In this document: piece after piece, positions 1 through 13,100 of the stretch
Position numbering within the stretch: position 1 is the first letter of the stretch
Layout: the number at the start of each line of letters is the position of its first letter
DNA from: Ulva prolifera
Taxonomy: Eukaryota; Chlorophyta; Ulvophyceae; Ulvales; Ulvaceae
Length of the DNA: 64,000 nt
Reading direction: 5' to 3'
NCBI GenBank assembly: GCA_023078555.1
Contig: CM041201.1
Span: 4,657,713-4,721,712 of the forward strand
The notes under the pieces: model-generated
What the model was told of the DNA's origin: nothing
Database searches by the model: none
The model's input: only the letters and a program-made list of their open reading frames with translations
Program-made: the position numbers and the translations under genes

Positions 1-2172
1 AATCTGCTTTGGGCAAAATGGAGGTGTGCCTTGTCTGCAGCTGTACAGACTCTTCCAGCAACGACTCATCCGCCTTCACCTGAGGCCAGCCGAAGCAGCA
101 CCAAGAGGCCAAGGGGAGGACAGAGGCCCGCTGCGTAAAAGATGGCGCAGTGCACATCTTCAGCCATGTGCCATGGCCTGTTTTCCAAGGCAGAAATTGA
201 TTTTGGGAAGGCAGACTGCTGTGCCTGCAGGAGGCCTCGTCCTTGGAACCCTGCCAGAACAAGTGCTTCAGGAGTTGCCTGCTGCATCAGTGGCCCCACG
301 GTCCCGCGATTCACCCTATTACAATCTCCGCATTCATGGACTGAAGTTTGGCGAAGAACTGTTGAATGTTGACCTTACAGCAATGGATCATGGCTATGGA
401 ACCATCATCGACTCGGGAACCACTTTCACTTATCTCCCAACGCAGGCACACACAGCGTTTCTTGGTGCATTCTCAGACGCGGCGATGCATCTAGGTTACA
501 GCCTGCAATGGGATGCCATGGGAACCCACTGCTTCACCTCGTGCGCACACCAATTACACTGAGATTGCATCGCTGCAGCGTACTGCAGCTGTCACAGCGA
601 GGGCGCCTTGGTTTGGCAATTGGATGCGCCACGACACCCAGCAGCATTGCCGAGCGACACACGTCTTGGTGCTTACGTCCGCGACCCAAAAGCACCCATA
701 CGTAGTGCAACGATCACTTGCACACGTGGGAAGTCATCAGACAGCTATTGATAAAGTTGGTTGCCTGCGGCCAGAAGCTTGCAATTGCAGACAGCGACAG
801 CTGCCACAGCCCGTGCTCATGCGTCTGAGGATGCTGACAGTATGTTGCAGGCGGAATGTGCACATTGCGATCATCCAGGTGGCTCTCGCCGCTCCCTTCA
901 GGCTGCATGCCAGACACTGAGGCCATTTGCGTCATGTACACAGATATTAATGGACGCCTAGGCACAGTATGAGCGCGTAGGTGTGCAGGCCCAGCTTGAG
1001 GACTCACGCAGACCTCGCAGGGGTGCTGCCCAACATCACCCTTGTCTTCGATAAGGACGTCAGCCTGCCCCTCACTCCCAAGGCCTACTTGTTCCAGTCT
1101 TTACCGGAAACCCAAGGCGTAGGGCGGACCAGGTGGTGCCTGGGCGTCCTGAACGGAGGGCCTACCGCGGCCACAATCGGCGCCATCACCATGCGGGAGC
1201 TTGCCGTGACCTTTGACAACGCGCGACGGCAGATGCGCCTGCGGCCAGTGCAATCATGCATGGAGTTTGCGGCAGCAGTATCGGCTGCAGAGGAGGGCAA
1301 GAGCGTCACGCCTACTTCCAAGCATGGCTCAGCCCAGGTAGACTACTATAAGCTGATGACAGTCTCACCTGCAGCGCATCCAGGTGCTGTGTGTCGGATG
1401 CCACGCTGCCATGCTCAGGAACGGCTGCAGCCATAAACTCCATGCATACATGGACAGGGTGCTACGGACGCTGCCGGATGGTGGCTCGAAGATTCTCTTC
1501 TTCCCATATGTTGAGCACTCATACGTCGGGCGCGTGATTTGCTGATGGTTGTGGGATGGCAGCTTAGATACGAAGCCAGAGAGGGACCGGGGCTGTCCGA
1601 GTCTCACTTCCATGTTCAAGACCTCAAAGGGAACCGCTTCACTGCTGCCATCCTTGCGTGTGTTTGAAAAGTTCCTGTTATTGCAGACACCCCAGCACAA
1701 GGCTCCACACCAATCCGGCGAGGTCCCGGCTGGACCGGAGCATTCCACCCATACCCCCTCTGCAAGTGGAAACAGTTCCGTCCTTGCACCTCCGCCCGCT
1801 GAGGCCCTGGAACAGCCGCCTCACGCTCCCTGCTGCAATTCAACAGTAGATCAGAACGGCACTGCAGCAGCGCGGCATGACAGTGCTACATTGGGCGGGA
1901 ACAGCACAGCAGTGCCAGGCAAAGAAAGCACTGCCCCCGTGCGTGCGTCAGAAAGTGACAGTGCCACTGGTGAGGCGGACTCATGGCAACGTAAAATGTT
2001 CAGATGGGCCCGGCAATACGATAACTGGATAGGCAGGCTCGGTATGCTGGGGCTTGCTCTGCTGTCAGCTGCTGCGGTGATGTGCTGGAGGTGGAGTCGT
2101 AGGCGTGATACTCGAGGGTACACAGAGCTTGCGGAAACAAAGGTACAAATTCTGCAGCAGCACCGTGTGTGA
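1..2172 (+). CDS. Membrane-anchored pepsin-like aspartic protease (family A1), 5' end outside window
   Basis: An A1 aspartic endopeptidase, probably acting in the secretory pathway or at the cell surface. Visible exons are about 231-494, 1021-1337 and 1687-2172; their phases agree. The first has the plant A1 sequence RDSPYYNLRIHGLKFG and the second catalytic motif DSGTTFTYLP. The second has the family C-terminal core, including WCLGVLNGG and ITMRELAVTFDNARRQMRL. The last is a Ser/Thr/Asn-rich linker with several N-glycosylation sequons, then a membrane segment (LGMLGLALLSAAAVMCWRW), an Arg-rich stop-transfer and a short cytosolic tail ending at 2172. The first catalytic Asp, flap and signal peptide must lie left of position 1. 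Joining exons 1 and 2 directly leaves the region shorter than usual, so a small exon may be missed in 495-1020. The membrane anchor at the C-terminus suggests a type I protein rather than a vacuolar phytepsin. Confidence 0.85.
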
Positions 2173-2906
2173 AGAGCCTCACGGCTGCGGGCAGGCCAAC
2201 AGTGGAATGTCATGGAGATACATGCTTCGTTGCTGCTGTCTTATGAGCTAGCATAGCTTGAGTCCATGCAGCTGCAGTTTGCTTGAGCAACCCTTTGAAC
2301 ATCAAACCGTGGTGCAGTGTCGTGCTGGAAAAGCTGGCCGCAGAGACATTGAGGCGCAAGACACCAAGCACAGGCCTTATACAGACAGAGATCGCTTGTT
2401 ACGGAACACGAATCGTTGACACTGGCAGTGCCCCTTGGCCACACAATGAACGGCACTGAAGACGGTGAAGATCTTGCAGCCTGTGAAGTGCAGCTGTCAC
2501 GCAGTTGCCTCGACCTATTGACTGTTCTTACGCTGAATAGCAAGACGTATATCATGTGTGACGGAAGCACAAAGCTTCCAAACTAAACTGGCAATAGCAC
2601 GCCACACCCTACCCTAGATATGGACATTCACAGGTTGCATCGAAGAGCTGCATTGCCCTGACAGATGTTGTAGGTCTTCGTTAGACCATATAAATCACGG
2701 CGTCATCAACAGCAGTCCTTGAGTGTGTGTAGAGACAAGCTGCGTCACACAAACCATGTACCGTCCCCCTCGAGCATGAGGCAGAACACCAATGAATGGA
2801 TTCCAGTACGAAAACAATGTTCACGAGGACACACTGCGCAACAATCAGTAGGCCAGTCCACTTCCGCTGCCATGCAAGGGCCTGTGCTGATGTGGTTTTC
2901 TCACTG
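2173..2906. other. Intergenic, convergent 3' flanks
   Basis: This stretch lies between the stop codons of the aspartic protease (+) and the SPRTN gene (-), so it should hold both 3' untranslated regions. I see no coding exon, RNA gene or repeat in it. Confidence 0.5.
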
Positions 2907-5312
2907 TCAAGTAGTGCCATGTGCCTCCTGAGGCTCCTCTACCTCCCCTACAACAGCCGCATGCCGCCTCTCAGCAGCTGCGGCGCACAGCGCACGCCGC
3001 CGCCGCCGTTCCGTGTCCTCCGCACTCTCCCCGGCCACCTCCGCAGTCCCCTCGTCGTCTACGACGACCACACCCACACCATCAGAGCTCGCCTGCTGCG
3101 CTCCCGCAGCGCCTGCGCCTTCCCCAACTCGCCGCTGCTTCCCTAGCCCATCTGCGTCTGTGGCTTGACACGCCCCACCACTGCGCTTCCGTGACTCTGA
3201 TGCTTGTGCGCCGCCGGCGTCGCCCATACTGCCGGCCCTTTGCCGCGCCGCTGTCCCATCCGTACCCAAGCTTGACCGCTGCTCACCACCATGCGGTCTG
3301 CGTGGACTTGCCAGGTCGTGTACAGCGACAGCTTGGTGCGGCGGGTCGGCGCCGTTGCTGCCACGCAGCTGCGCTGCGGCTGTGGCGTGCATGACGGGCG
3401 GAACAGCTGAAGGCTCGTCATCAGATGCGTCTGAGGTGAGGTCCACCGGCACGGACTCAGCCTTGCGTGCGGCAGCCGGGGGGCGAGGGGCCATCTGGGC
3501 AAACTGTGCAATCAACGTTTGTGCCTCGGCCGGGCGTGGGCGCCTGCGGACGGAGCCTCGAAGCGCCTCCATGGCCACCGCAGCATCGCCACTGCGCCCT
3601 GCATGTAGCAGCTGACATGGACGCCCATGCCCCGCTTTGCATTGTGAGCGTGGATGGCAGTCTGTAGCAGACCATGGCGCCATGAGCTTGTAGATAAGCA
3701 GTGCGCTTCGCAAAAAGAGCAACAGTACCCATTGCAGAACCGACAGTGCTATACAGTAGTGATTCGGGTCTTCAGGATGGAATCACTGTCATTCGTGGCT
3801 CGGTGGCCCGGCTGCGAGATCAGAAAGCTTGGTGGAGGTGACCGGAGCCCAGTCCACCCACATGATAGGTTCAGCTTGTGTTGCACCACAGATGACAAGG
3901 CTGTCTGACGTACAACTTGGTCATGAGGGGAGAGCGGGCACACCGACTGCAGTTCCCAGCTTGGAGCCAGATGCTTCAGACTTGACCTGGGCGAAAGCAG
4001 CAGAGATGGTGTGGTTCGATGCGGGCGGCTTGCTAGCAGCTTTGCTCTTCCTTGGGGCCTTGGGTTTGGCCTCTGGCTCCTTGATCTTGATGTATTCGCC
4101 CCCGCAAGTGCGCTCGTGCACATGGTACGAGCACTTGGGGTGCTTACATGCATCGCCCTGCCGTGTGAGGCAGTCTGCCGGTTGTGGCCGCCGATTCATG
4201 GCCCGCCGCTTGATCATTGCACAGCTGCAAATATGTGGGGCGACGATCTCAGGCTGCGCACGCGCATGGTACTCGCCTGTGGGCTAATGCGTCTGATTGC
4301 CAACACATGCAGTGTTCGTCGCTTGCTTGGTAATTGCATGGCCATGGCTGTTGATGGAATTATGCTGAGAGCGCCGATGGCTTTCATATGATGTCGGCGC
4401 AAGTATGGGCTGACTGCTTGTTCCTATCAGTGCGATCGGGGGGGGGAGGACTAAGCCGCAGACAGCAGAGAAGCTTTTGTCCGCAACATTTTGCGGTCCT
4501 TCATCCTTGAGGCTGGTGCGAGTGCTCAAGCAAGCTGGCGAATGCGTGAAGAAGGTGATGTGAATCCACAGCTCAAGTTTAAGGTGCAGAGCTGACCTTT
4601 GACATTGCCACCAATGCTGCTGATAGTGGCGAACTTCATCAATCATCGTATGATACACTGTCACGTTGTACCCCTCCGAAGGTCGGTGAATGTCGGGGAC
4701 CTGAGCAGCATTTATCAACGCCATCTTATCCTTGAAAGGAGGCCCATGTCCGTCTTTTCCGGCACCGGGAACGCGGTGTAGCATGATGTAGGCATGGATC
4801 ATCTCGTGAAGAAGCGTGTTCTTGAGGTCTTCTTCAGGCCGGAGAACCAGTATGGGCTTCGACAAGCGTATCACGCAGTCTCCCCACTCAGTGCGAGCAC
4901 ATGTCCCCGCACAGCTGCAGTTTGAATACACGTCACTGCGTGTGAGCATGGAGGCGAGATTGGCTGGGCGACACGTGCACCAATGAAGCCCTCTAGCTCC
5001 GTCAGGCATGCTGTACAGAGCGAACGTGCCAGGACAGACTGTTGGAAGCCCACCTGGCGCCATTGCCTGGTCTTCCAGGCGACAAGGCACTGATGGACCT
5101 ATCCATGTGCCCAATTGCAGCAGGTCACAAAATACAATTGCATCACTTGTGGATTCACCAGGATCGCGCCTTGTCATTCTTGCGCTGGACCACTCGACTC
5201 GAGTCGCTCCGAGAGCGTTGTCGAAGTAAACACTGTTGTAATGCTGGAACAACAAGTGGATATCAGAGTGAGGCGAGGCCTCTTCTCGTAGCTCTGCAGG
5301 AATTTCTTCCAT
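2907..5312 (-). CDS. SPRTN: SPRTN/Spartan-type DNA-protein crosslink metalloprotease
   Basis: A SprT-family zinc protease; the family degrades proteins crosslinked to DNA at replication forks. Four in-phase exons (5312-5170, 4914-4597, 4224-3944, 3598-2907) give 477 residues. The N-terminus has the SprT signature DIHLLFQHYNSVYFDNAL, then CAGTCARTEWGDCVIRLSKP, the zinc motif HEMIH (residues 84-88) and the third ligand in DGHGPPF (H104). QHWWQCQSC and ERTCGGEYIKIKEPE form the family's second zinc-binding segment and IKEP signature. The tail is low complexity, with a partial PIP-box-like QTLIAQFA and two acidic-flanked hydrophobic patches, VPVDLTSDASDDE and VVVVDDEG, that resemble SUMO-interaction motifs. 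I see no UBZ zinc finger of the type found in animal SPRTN. Intron 1 appears to use a GC donor (AAG|GCGCGA); only that site keeps the frame and the family spacing. Family call is firm; the tail is inferred. Confidence 0.88.
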
Positions 5313-6371
5313 TCTGACACCCCTCGAGCTCCCGCCTAAGGTTGATATTCGAACGTATGCGCAAGGCCATGAAGCGTGGTGAGCACAATCAGGCCTCGTT
5401 GATCTACCCTCGGGGACCTCCGCAAGTGCATGCTATGTTCCCGATTATAGCCTGTTCTTGAATATTCTAGACCGCATCGTTGTTCTATCAATTCTTCCCT
5501 GACGTTGGTCTCAGCCCCAGCGCCACGTTTTGCTGTTGTGGCCACTTGTAGCCAAAGCACAGCACGGCCGGGTACGGGCGACAACGCATCCCAGAATACC
5601 AGACACATGACAAGGAAACTGTGGCCATGGAGTGAAAAACGGGATGCACGTTGTGCACTGGTCGATTGCTAGTGTAACAGTGCAGATGACTGTCCTCAAA
5701 AGAAGGTACTGTATTCCTTTATGGCTGGCCTCTTTGGGCATCGACTCACGCCGGACGCTCGTGACCCTGCCTGATGCGATCAGCACGGTGCTATCTGACG
5801 CCATCGGTGTTCAGAACATGTAGAGACTGGATGAAGCTACAGTGCGAGGCTGTTCACGTATGCTACAATGGATCATTCATGGTTCAAGCCGCTGTAGTAC
5901 CATCAAGACGTTGATAAAAAGCAGGTGCAGTGAGGCAGCGAAACTATGACAGTGTGTAGGCGCCAAGCACGTGTTACACAGTCCATGCTATATCCTGTCT
6001 CTAAAGGCGAAATCGTCATACCTGTGTTGGCAGGCACGTATGCATCATCACATGCAGCACTGTGATGACTTTCAAACTGGTCCCTGCCGTTCTCGACACT
6101 ATGACATCCATTGATCATACCTCACTGTAAATCTGAAAGGGCTCCTGAATTGTACTGTACTTTGTGCGCTCAAGAGTCAGCACAATGCAAACACTCACTG
6201 TGACTCCACAGTCTATACGATCAAGCTGTGCTACAGGCCATACTGCGAATTCCCTCAACAGGTACCACGTCAGTTAGTTTTGTACACAAAAAACACCATG
6301 TGCGTTATGCAGGCGCACCTCCAGTATGATGCTACCCTGGTCAACATTCTCCATCAGCGTTCAGGCCAGCA
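5313..6371. other. Intergenic, upstream of SPRTN and downstream of the TPT-family gene
   Basis: It should contain the SPRTN promoter (right of 5312 on the minus strand) and the transporter 3' region. No exon with family similarity, tRNA or repeat is visible. Confidence 0.5.
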
Positions 6372-8764
6372 TCACAGCCGATCTTTCAAACGGATCAGAT
6401 CACTGCTGCTGACCCATTCAATCAGGCCATCTGCACTGCCCCCGTTGCTCGCTTGCCCTTTCCCTGATATCAACGGCACGACGTCGTCGCCATCTCTGCT
6501 GGATTCATGTTTCAAGCGGGCACCCTCGGTCGCCGGGGACTTGGCCATCTTCACCAGCTGATACCAGGAGAAGCCAACCAGCGCCACACTGTACCCCAGC
6601 CCTTGCAGCCCTGTCACAGACTCACCCAGGAATATCACACAGAAGATGACCAGGGCGGCATTTTTCACTGTACCCAACACCTGAACACACGCACACACGC
6701 ACGCCCTGAATGAAGGTACTCAAGTGCAGTGCACTGTTGATCTGGATCCATTCATGTGGCCCACCAGAAATTTGTTGTGGTGCTGTACCAGGCACAATTT
6801 CAACCAGTGTGCCAGGGCGTGACAGCTGAGCCGAATGGAAACAACCAGGGAGAAGCTGGTTGGAGTGGGGCCACACCTTGAGAGTCAGTGAGCCACAGAG
6901 CTGGATGGTGAAGAAGGCCAGAGTTGTAACCACGAAGCCCAGGCTCGCCGCCAGTAGAAACAACGGGGCATGGCTAGCCATGACATGCAGGCCGCCGTTC
7001 CGCACGATCAGCGGGAACTCATTGAATGCCGCACCCACCAGCATCCAGGCGACGCTGGCGGGGGAGATGTACAGCATGCTCTCGATGGGATGGAACGAGA
7101 GGCCTTGGAGCAGGGTCTGCGTCATGATGAGCCGCCCTGCCTCCGCTGACTCGGAGACCAGCTGGATGAGCAAGCCGGCAACAGAGAGGTTGATCTCGCC
7201 GTACCCTGCGACTGCGGTGCCCATGGCGATGATGCTTACAGAGGCGATCAGAGGGGGGTTTGGAGTCTGCACAGGCACACACATGGATGGGCCCGGGCTT
7301 GTATCAGCATACATCTCAAGACAACAGGCCTTGGATCTGTGTGCACCTGAAGACAATGAGAACCACTCATGCAAGAACGAAACGTTTATGACACATAAAA
7401 GGACACGGTATAGGGCGACGCTCATTTGGAGTAGATTTATTGGTCGCAAATGCGCATGTTTCTGCCCTTCGGGCAACCATGGCATTGACTGCTTGTGGGT
7501 TGGCACACAGACACTTAAAGAAAGCAGAGAGAACATCAAGAGCATAAAATGAATGAATGTGAATGTGATGAAAGGAATTCATGCATCATGTGCATGATCC
7601 TGCCCACATGGCAGCCATGGCTGTGCCGCTAGTGTGTTGTGAGGCCAGTACCTCGAGAGCCACAAGGAAGAGGCCCAGCATCGTGATGACTGGGGTGAAC
7701 GCCTTGAGCATCTGGATGAACGCCACAGAGAGGTATAGGTACACGGCGTTGCCAAACATGAGCGTCACGGCATTGAAGAGGCCCACGGGGAGCATCCGAG
7801 TGCAGAAGAAGCGCCAGCTCACGGGCTTGTCAGCCGCAACAACTTTGAGCACACGGCAGCACAGCAAGGCAGCCACACCCGAGAATGCTTGGCCCAGGCC
7901 AGACAGAGTGATGGGGTACGCAAAGCCTGCAAATGCAGGGCCTCATTGATTGGCAGCGCTGCGAATATGAAAGCTTCATGGGTGATATGATGTTCTCTTG
8001 TCATTGCCGCGTTGCACCCATGCTCATGTGCATGAGCGAGCGAGTGATGACTTATGGGGAAAAGCAGTGGCCTGACTTGTGGTAGATGCAAATGCGATGC
8101 AGCTGGAAAGCTACATGCTGTCCACTCCTGATTTGCAGGCACACCCATGTCCAAGGCCGCACATGTGGAGGTCTGATGGAAGCACATGGAGCGCCAGCAA
8201 ATGGCATCATACGTCATGTCAATGTCAACTTGCCAAAATGATCCTGGCTGCCCATAATAATACTGGTACCTCATTGGACATGGGGTTCGAATACAACATC
8301 AGAATGTACCACGGCTCATGTGCTGTATCCTCATCAGGAACCAACAACTCAGTGTGCTGTTTGTATGCAATGAAACCGGCGGTGCCTGATTTGGATGATA
8401 TGATGCAATGATCACCTCAGACCTCTGTGCACAAAGACCGTCTACACCTGAACAGATATTTGCCGGCCATCATATCCAGTGATGCACAACGAGAGTCTTG
8501 CATGGCAGTGCGACTAAGGTAGTTGAAGGACGGAAGCGTTCATACACACTTGCATAGTTCGACAGCCAGCAGGTCCGGCACACATGGCATGGTGGGGCAT
8601 CGAGACTGGTAGGTCTGCCTTCGAAGACGTAGCAGCAGGCACAGGGGCGTGATACCTTTATCCATCATTAGATGCTTGTTCAGCAGGATTAGCCCGGTTG
8701 AGCTTGCCATCCACAGGAGAGGGACGACGAACGCCGCGAGCAACTTGGCCTGCAGAGGAAGCAT
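6372..8764 (-). CDS. Triose-phosphate/nucleotide-sugar transporter family protein (DMT superfamily)
   Basis: A TPT/NST-family exchanger with about ten membrane segments; relatives move sugar phosphates or nucleotide sugars across plastid or Golgi membranes. Four in-phase exons (8764-8656, 7926-7652, 7266-6877, 6680-6372) give 360 residues. Family landmarks are SSTGLILLNKHLM near the N-terminus, GFAYPITLSGLGQAFSG across the first splice, YLYLSVAFIQMLKAFTPV, and the second repeat SEAGRLIMTQTLLQ-like region followed by PIESMLYISPAS and GSLTLKVLGTVKNA. The last pattern, with the Lys/Lys pair around the final helices, is typical of the plant KD/KVAG-type translocators related to Arabidopsis At3g14410 rather than true plastid TPT. 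No cleavable plastid transit peptide is evident, since the first helix starts at about residue 8, so an endomembrane location is more likely. The substrate cannot be assigned. The hydrophilic tail after the last helix is about 55 residues long. Confidence 0.87.
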
Positions 8765-10185
8765 TTGACCAATTCTGAGAAGCTCAGCAACCTATGCAGC
8801 TGCTCTGTACACCCTTGCACTGATGATGCTGTATTCTACAGTTGCCGTGCTGCCAGACAGGCGAAGCGAAGATAATTTGCCCCATGTCAAGTTGACAGCG
8901 ACCGCGAGGTTACGGTCATACAATCTGCAATTCAGATCGTCCCCATTGACTTTGCAGGCCGAATTGTCGTTTCTGAATAGCCACCATGACAGCTGCAGCC
9001 ATCGCCACCGCTCAGCCCGCGCGGAAAAACCACACTCCGGACCAAATCAACGCATTGAACCTCGACCGAACTATGTACGCGTCAAGATCGAGCTTGAATG
9101 TGGCCCACTGTATGTGTTGAAATCTTGCGGTGTTACGCTTTACTCGCTGCGCAGTATGGAACGTTTCGGCGCTTGCTGCATGCACCTACCTGCGCGCTGT
9201 ATCCGCTATGAGCTGCAAATCTGGGATGTGAAATCAATTTGGTACGAGGAGGTGGGCCAGGCATAGCGCTATCAGCTCTCGAACATTCCAAGAAACGCAC
9301 GACGTCATGGCCGGGTGCACATCGTGCTGAAGCGAAGCGGATGCATGCAATGCACGTGTGGAATGCACCGCTTCTGCCGGCTCGGCGTGAGATTGTGTTC
9401 CGATCCGCTCGACGCTTTTCAAAAAAAAACATGTTACATAGGACAATTATCGCCGGTGATTCTACTAACTATTCATCACTTATGTTCTGGTAGTGCGGCT
9501 GGCATATCATTTGACGAGGTTTTTCGTCTGTGACAACTTGCCCATCGACGACTTCACGCTCAGACCAAGGAGCCTCAATTAAATCAAGACATACAAAGAA
9601 TCTACTGCAGAGGAAGCATTTGTAGGAATTGCTGGTGACCACGGTCAGCCGAAGGAGGTGCGTTGGCTGAATTGCGTCTACTGTATACGTACATGCGCAT
9701 TCGCTGCTGGTGATGGGTCGGCAAAGAACCTGATCAGCAATATGATGTGTTGTTTTGCCTGATGGGCGTGGCATGTTACTGTGCTTTTTTGTTTTCTGGC
9801 TGCTGGCTGTTCGTTCAGGTGTGATGCCTTCATTAGCGCGTCCTGGCTGTATTGACAAGCCACGTTGCGTGCAAGTAAGCAAAAGAGTATATCAATCTTG
9901 TAGATGGACGGGTTTTGCCTGGAAATTATGCGCAATGTTGCAGTGCTAGTGACCTAGCGTGCCCCAAGCATTGCTTTGTCAGCACGCGATCAAGACCGTT
10001 TGAATCGTCGTTCTCGCAAGCATGTAGACACATTTGTTCGAAGCGCCTTGCCAGCACTATGTCAAGCATGAACAGAACGAAGTGGCTGTTTGTCCGTGTT
10101 TGCGTGTTTGTTTCCTGCTAACGCACGTGAGGGGCATGCGACACCTGCCCACGCCATTGATGCGAAATATCAAGCAGACTTACAG
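8765..10185. other. Intergenic, divergent promoters
   Basis: This region separates the TPT-family start (-) from the MYB gene (+), so both promoters and any 5' exon of the MYB gene should lie here. I could not identify the MYB start exon or any other gene in it. Confidence 0.45.
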
Positions 10186-10194
10186 CTGCTGCAG

Positions 10195-13100
10195 GGACGA
10201 TAGTTGCACTGTCACTCTCTGTAGTCATCATCAATATTGCGGGCGCCAAGGACAAGGGTGCTGAAAAAGCCCCAGACGATGGGGTCAAAAAGCCCTCACG
10301 CAAGCGCGAAGTCTGGACGGAGCAGGTATGCCTCATGTCAAGACAAATGATCTCATATGTCTGAGTAGTAATTGTTGACCGTGACTCGGTATCACAACTA
10401 GCTGTTGCCCAAGGAACAAGGTTGACGTGCAGGAGCACGCCAACTTCGTCGAAGGGCTCCAAATTCACCATCGCAACTGGAAAGAGGTTGCAGCACATGT
10501 TGGCACCAAAACCGTGGTTCAGGTGTGCATCAAAAATCGCTGCTGTAGCAGGTTCTGAGCTCCGAGGCCACTCAGCACATGTGTTTGCTAAGCCGAGCTT
10601 AGACAGATGTTATCTTGACTGGCGCGACGCTGCAGGTTCGGAGTCATGCGCAGAAGTGGTTCATACGGATGCAGAAGAAAGGTGCGTCCACGTTTTCTCT
10701 TGACCTGCCGGCACAAACGAGAAACAGCTCCGCACCGATCGATGCAGTCTTACTGCGAATGGCCGCCTAGGCGTGACTGCATGCTGCACGAGCGCCGCGG
10801 CGTCGCTTCCATTGGCACGACGCACTCTTGTCTGAATCATGTAACACGTCCACTTACATGCCGACCAACAAGGCCACGAGCTCCAGATTCGGCATTCTAC
10901 GCCTCAGATCTGCAACCATCTGCTACCATCTGCTGTGATGATATGGCAGCTACTTGTTGGACATGCACCAGGCGCTTGCAGATTCGGTGCCAGATCAGAT
11001 GTGTTGTTGGCAACGTGTGCCGTTCTGGCTGTTGGTGACCAGTTCCTTGGCACGAGGTGCATCCTTGCGGCTCAAACACTAAGCTATGCCGGTGTCTACA
11101 GGTCGGGGTGACATGATCCCTCCAACAAACAGTGAGCTCAAGCACCAACATGCGCTGCGAGCGGCCCACACAGATCCCAGCCTCGCGCGCGCCTCCACCG
11201 GCAACCCAACCGACGTGCGCTCTCCTGTGCCCCCACTGCGTTCACGCACACCTGCTTGCACACCCTCTGGACGTCGTCCACGACTGTGTCCGAGCGGCTG
11301 CGTGGGTGTCCGCCGCTTGCGCACGCTCCTGTAAAATCTGCGCTCGGATGCGCATGTGACGCAAGCAATCAGCCCACAGCAGGACTTGAGATCGAGATGA
11401 TTTTCGCATGCAGCTGGCAGGGGACAGCCCCGCTCTGGAGGCGGGCGGGATGCCGGCGCAGCTCGGGCCATCGCAGGATTGCACCTCGCAGTGCGCTACA
11501 AAGCGTCCCCCACAGGCCCCCCACACAGCGTCACCCATCACCGTGACCGTCGCGCCGCAGCACAGACAACCTGGCGCGAGGGAGGTGCGTCCGGCAGCGG
11601 CCCCAGTCACCCCCCACGCCGCTACCACGGCCCCTCATCCGCCACTCAGCTCGGAGGCGATGCAGGCACACTCCCGTCCACCGCACGTCATGTGCAGCAT
11701 GCCCTACGCGGACAGCTGCGGTGCGCAGCCGGGGATCGCTCAGTGGGCGTTCGCGGGGCATTACCCGCCTGGCGCCGCTCTGGACAGCGGAGGCCACCCA
11801 GGTGTGCCTCGCGACTGCTTTGCTATACCGCCGCACATGTGCCTGCTTAATTTGGCTCCTATGTGTGGTTATGTCCCTTTCCCGACTGGAGTTGCCTCTG
11901 CAGCGGGCGTGTACGTCGTTAGGACTCTGGCGGAACCGGCAGCACAGGCCCCAGCGGCGACCCATAAGGTTCAGGCGGCCGCGGAGAAGGCCCCGGAGGC
12001 GGCGCAGCCCGAGCTGATATCCAGCCTGCTTGACCACGAGACGGCGAGCGGGCCGCGGCCGGGCACCGGCACGGGCCACGCCCACAGCAAGCCCTCCGTT
12101 GACTACGCCTCCATCTACAGCTTCCTGGGTGCGCACCCTGCCGTTAGAACCGCATAACCCGCTTAAGAGGCGGCCGCGGAAGCTGTCACGCACATCGCTT
12201 GACACTTATCTGCCACCCCTGTGGTGCGTGTCGGGAGGGTATGCACAGGGGCACTGTGTCCTTGTGTTGCGCTCAGTGCTCGCTGCAGGCAGATGAGCCT
12301 GTGCTGACAGTGCGCGTGGTGGCTGTGCAGCGTCGTGCTTCGATCTGAGCCACACGTGGCAGGGGCTGCTCGAGGGGCTGACGCAAATGCCAAACAAGGA
12401 GCGGCAGATGACGGTGACGCTGATGGGGCGCATGCTCAGCCAGATGGAGTCCCGCATGCAGCACACGCGCGGCACGGCCCCCCCGGGCTGGGCAGACCTC
12501 CACTCCGCCGCCAAGCTGTCCGGCCCATGCAAGGGGGCCACGATGGAGCCACAGCAGCCAGAGGCGGCTGCTCCGGAGTCCGCGGGCCCACCCTCCCTGC
12601 CACCAACCCCACGCAAGCCTGCGGCGGCGGACTCAGCAATGGAGCCACAGCAGCCACGCGGCCGTGCCTGTGGCGAACGTGAGCACGCACAGATGCATGT
12701 GGCGAGCGAGGCGGCACGACCGGCACAGGTCGCCGATGCCACAATGCAGGCATGCCTGTGGGTGCAGTCGAGCGGGCCGTGTGCTCCAAGCGACGTGGGG
12801 GACGCAGACCGCCAGTGGTCGGGTATGCTGTCTCCTGCGCCGCGCCTGCATGCATGCCAGCAGTACTACCACCCCCGCCTCGAGTGCTGCCATTGGAGCG
12901 AGTACCGCCCCTGCGCTGCAGATCTAACGCCGCCGCCGATGGCCGCCGTGGACATTGCGGCCGCGCATCACCCCCCTGCGCCCCAGCGCGGCCCCCTACA
13001 CCATGCCGCGTCTGCGATGCCGTGCAATCAGCCGATGCCCGAGGCGCCTCCTGCAGGGTACGCTGTCCAGGGGCCGGCGGCCGCCTCCCTGCCAGACACG

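Noticed and set aside
8281-8300. ggttcgaata, resembling a tRNA T-loop
   Set aside because: No matching acceptor stem, D-loop or A box around it.
9469-9882. Minus-strand 137-residue frame with a Cys-x2-Cys motif
   Set aside because: No second cysteine pair, no splice context and no similarity; probably chance.
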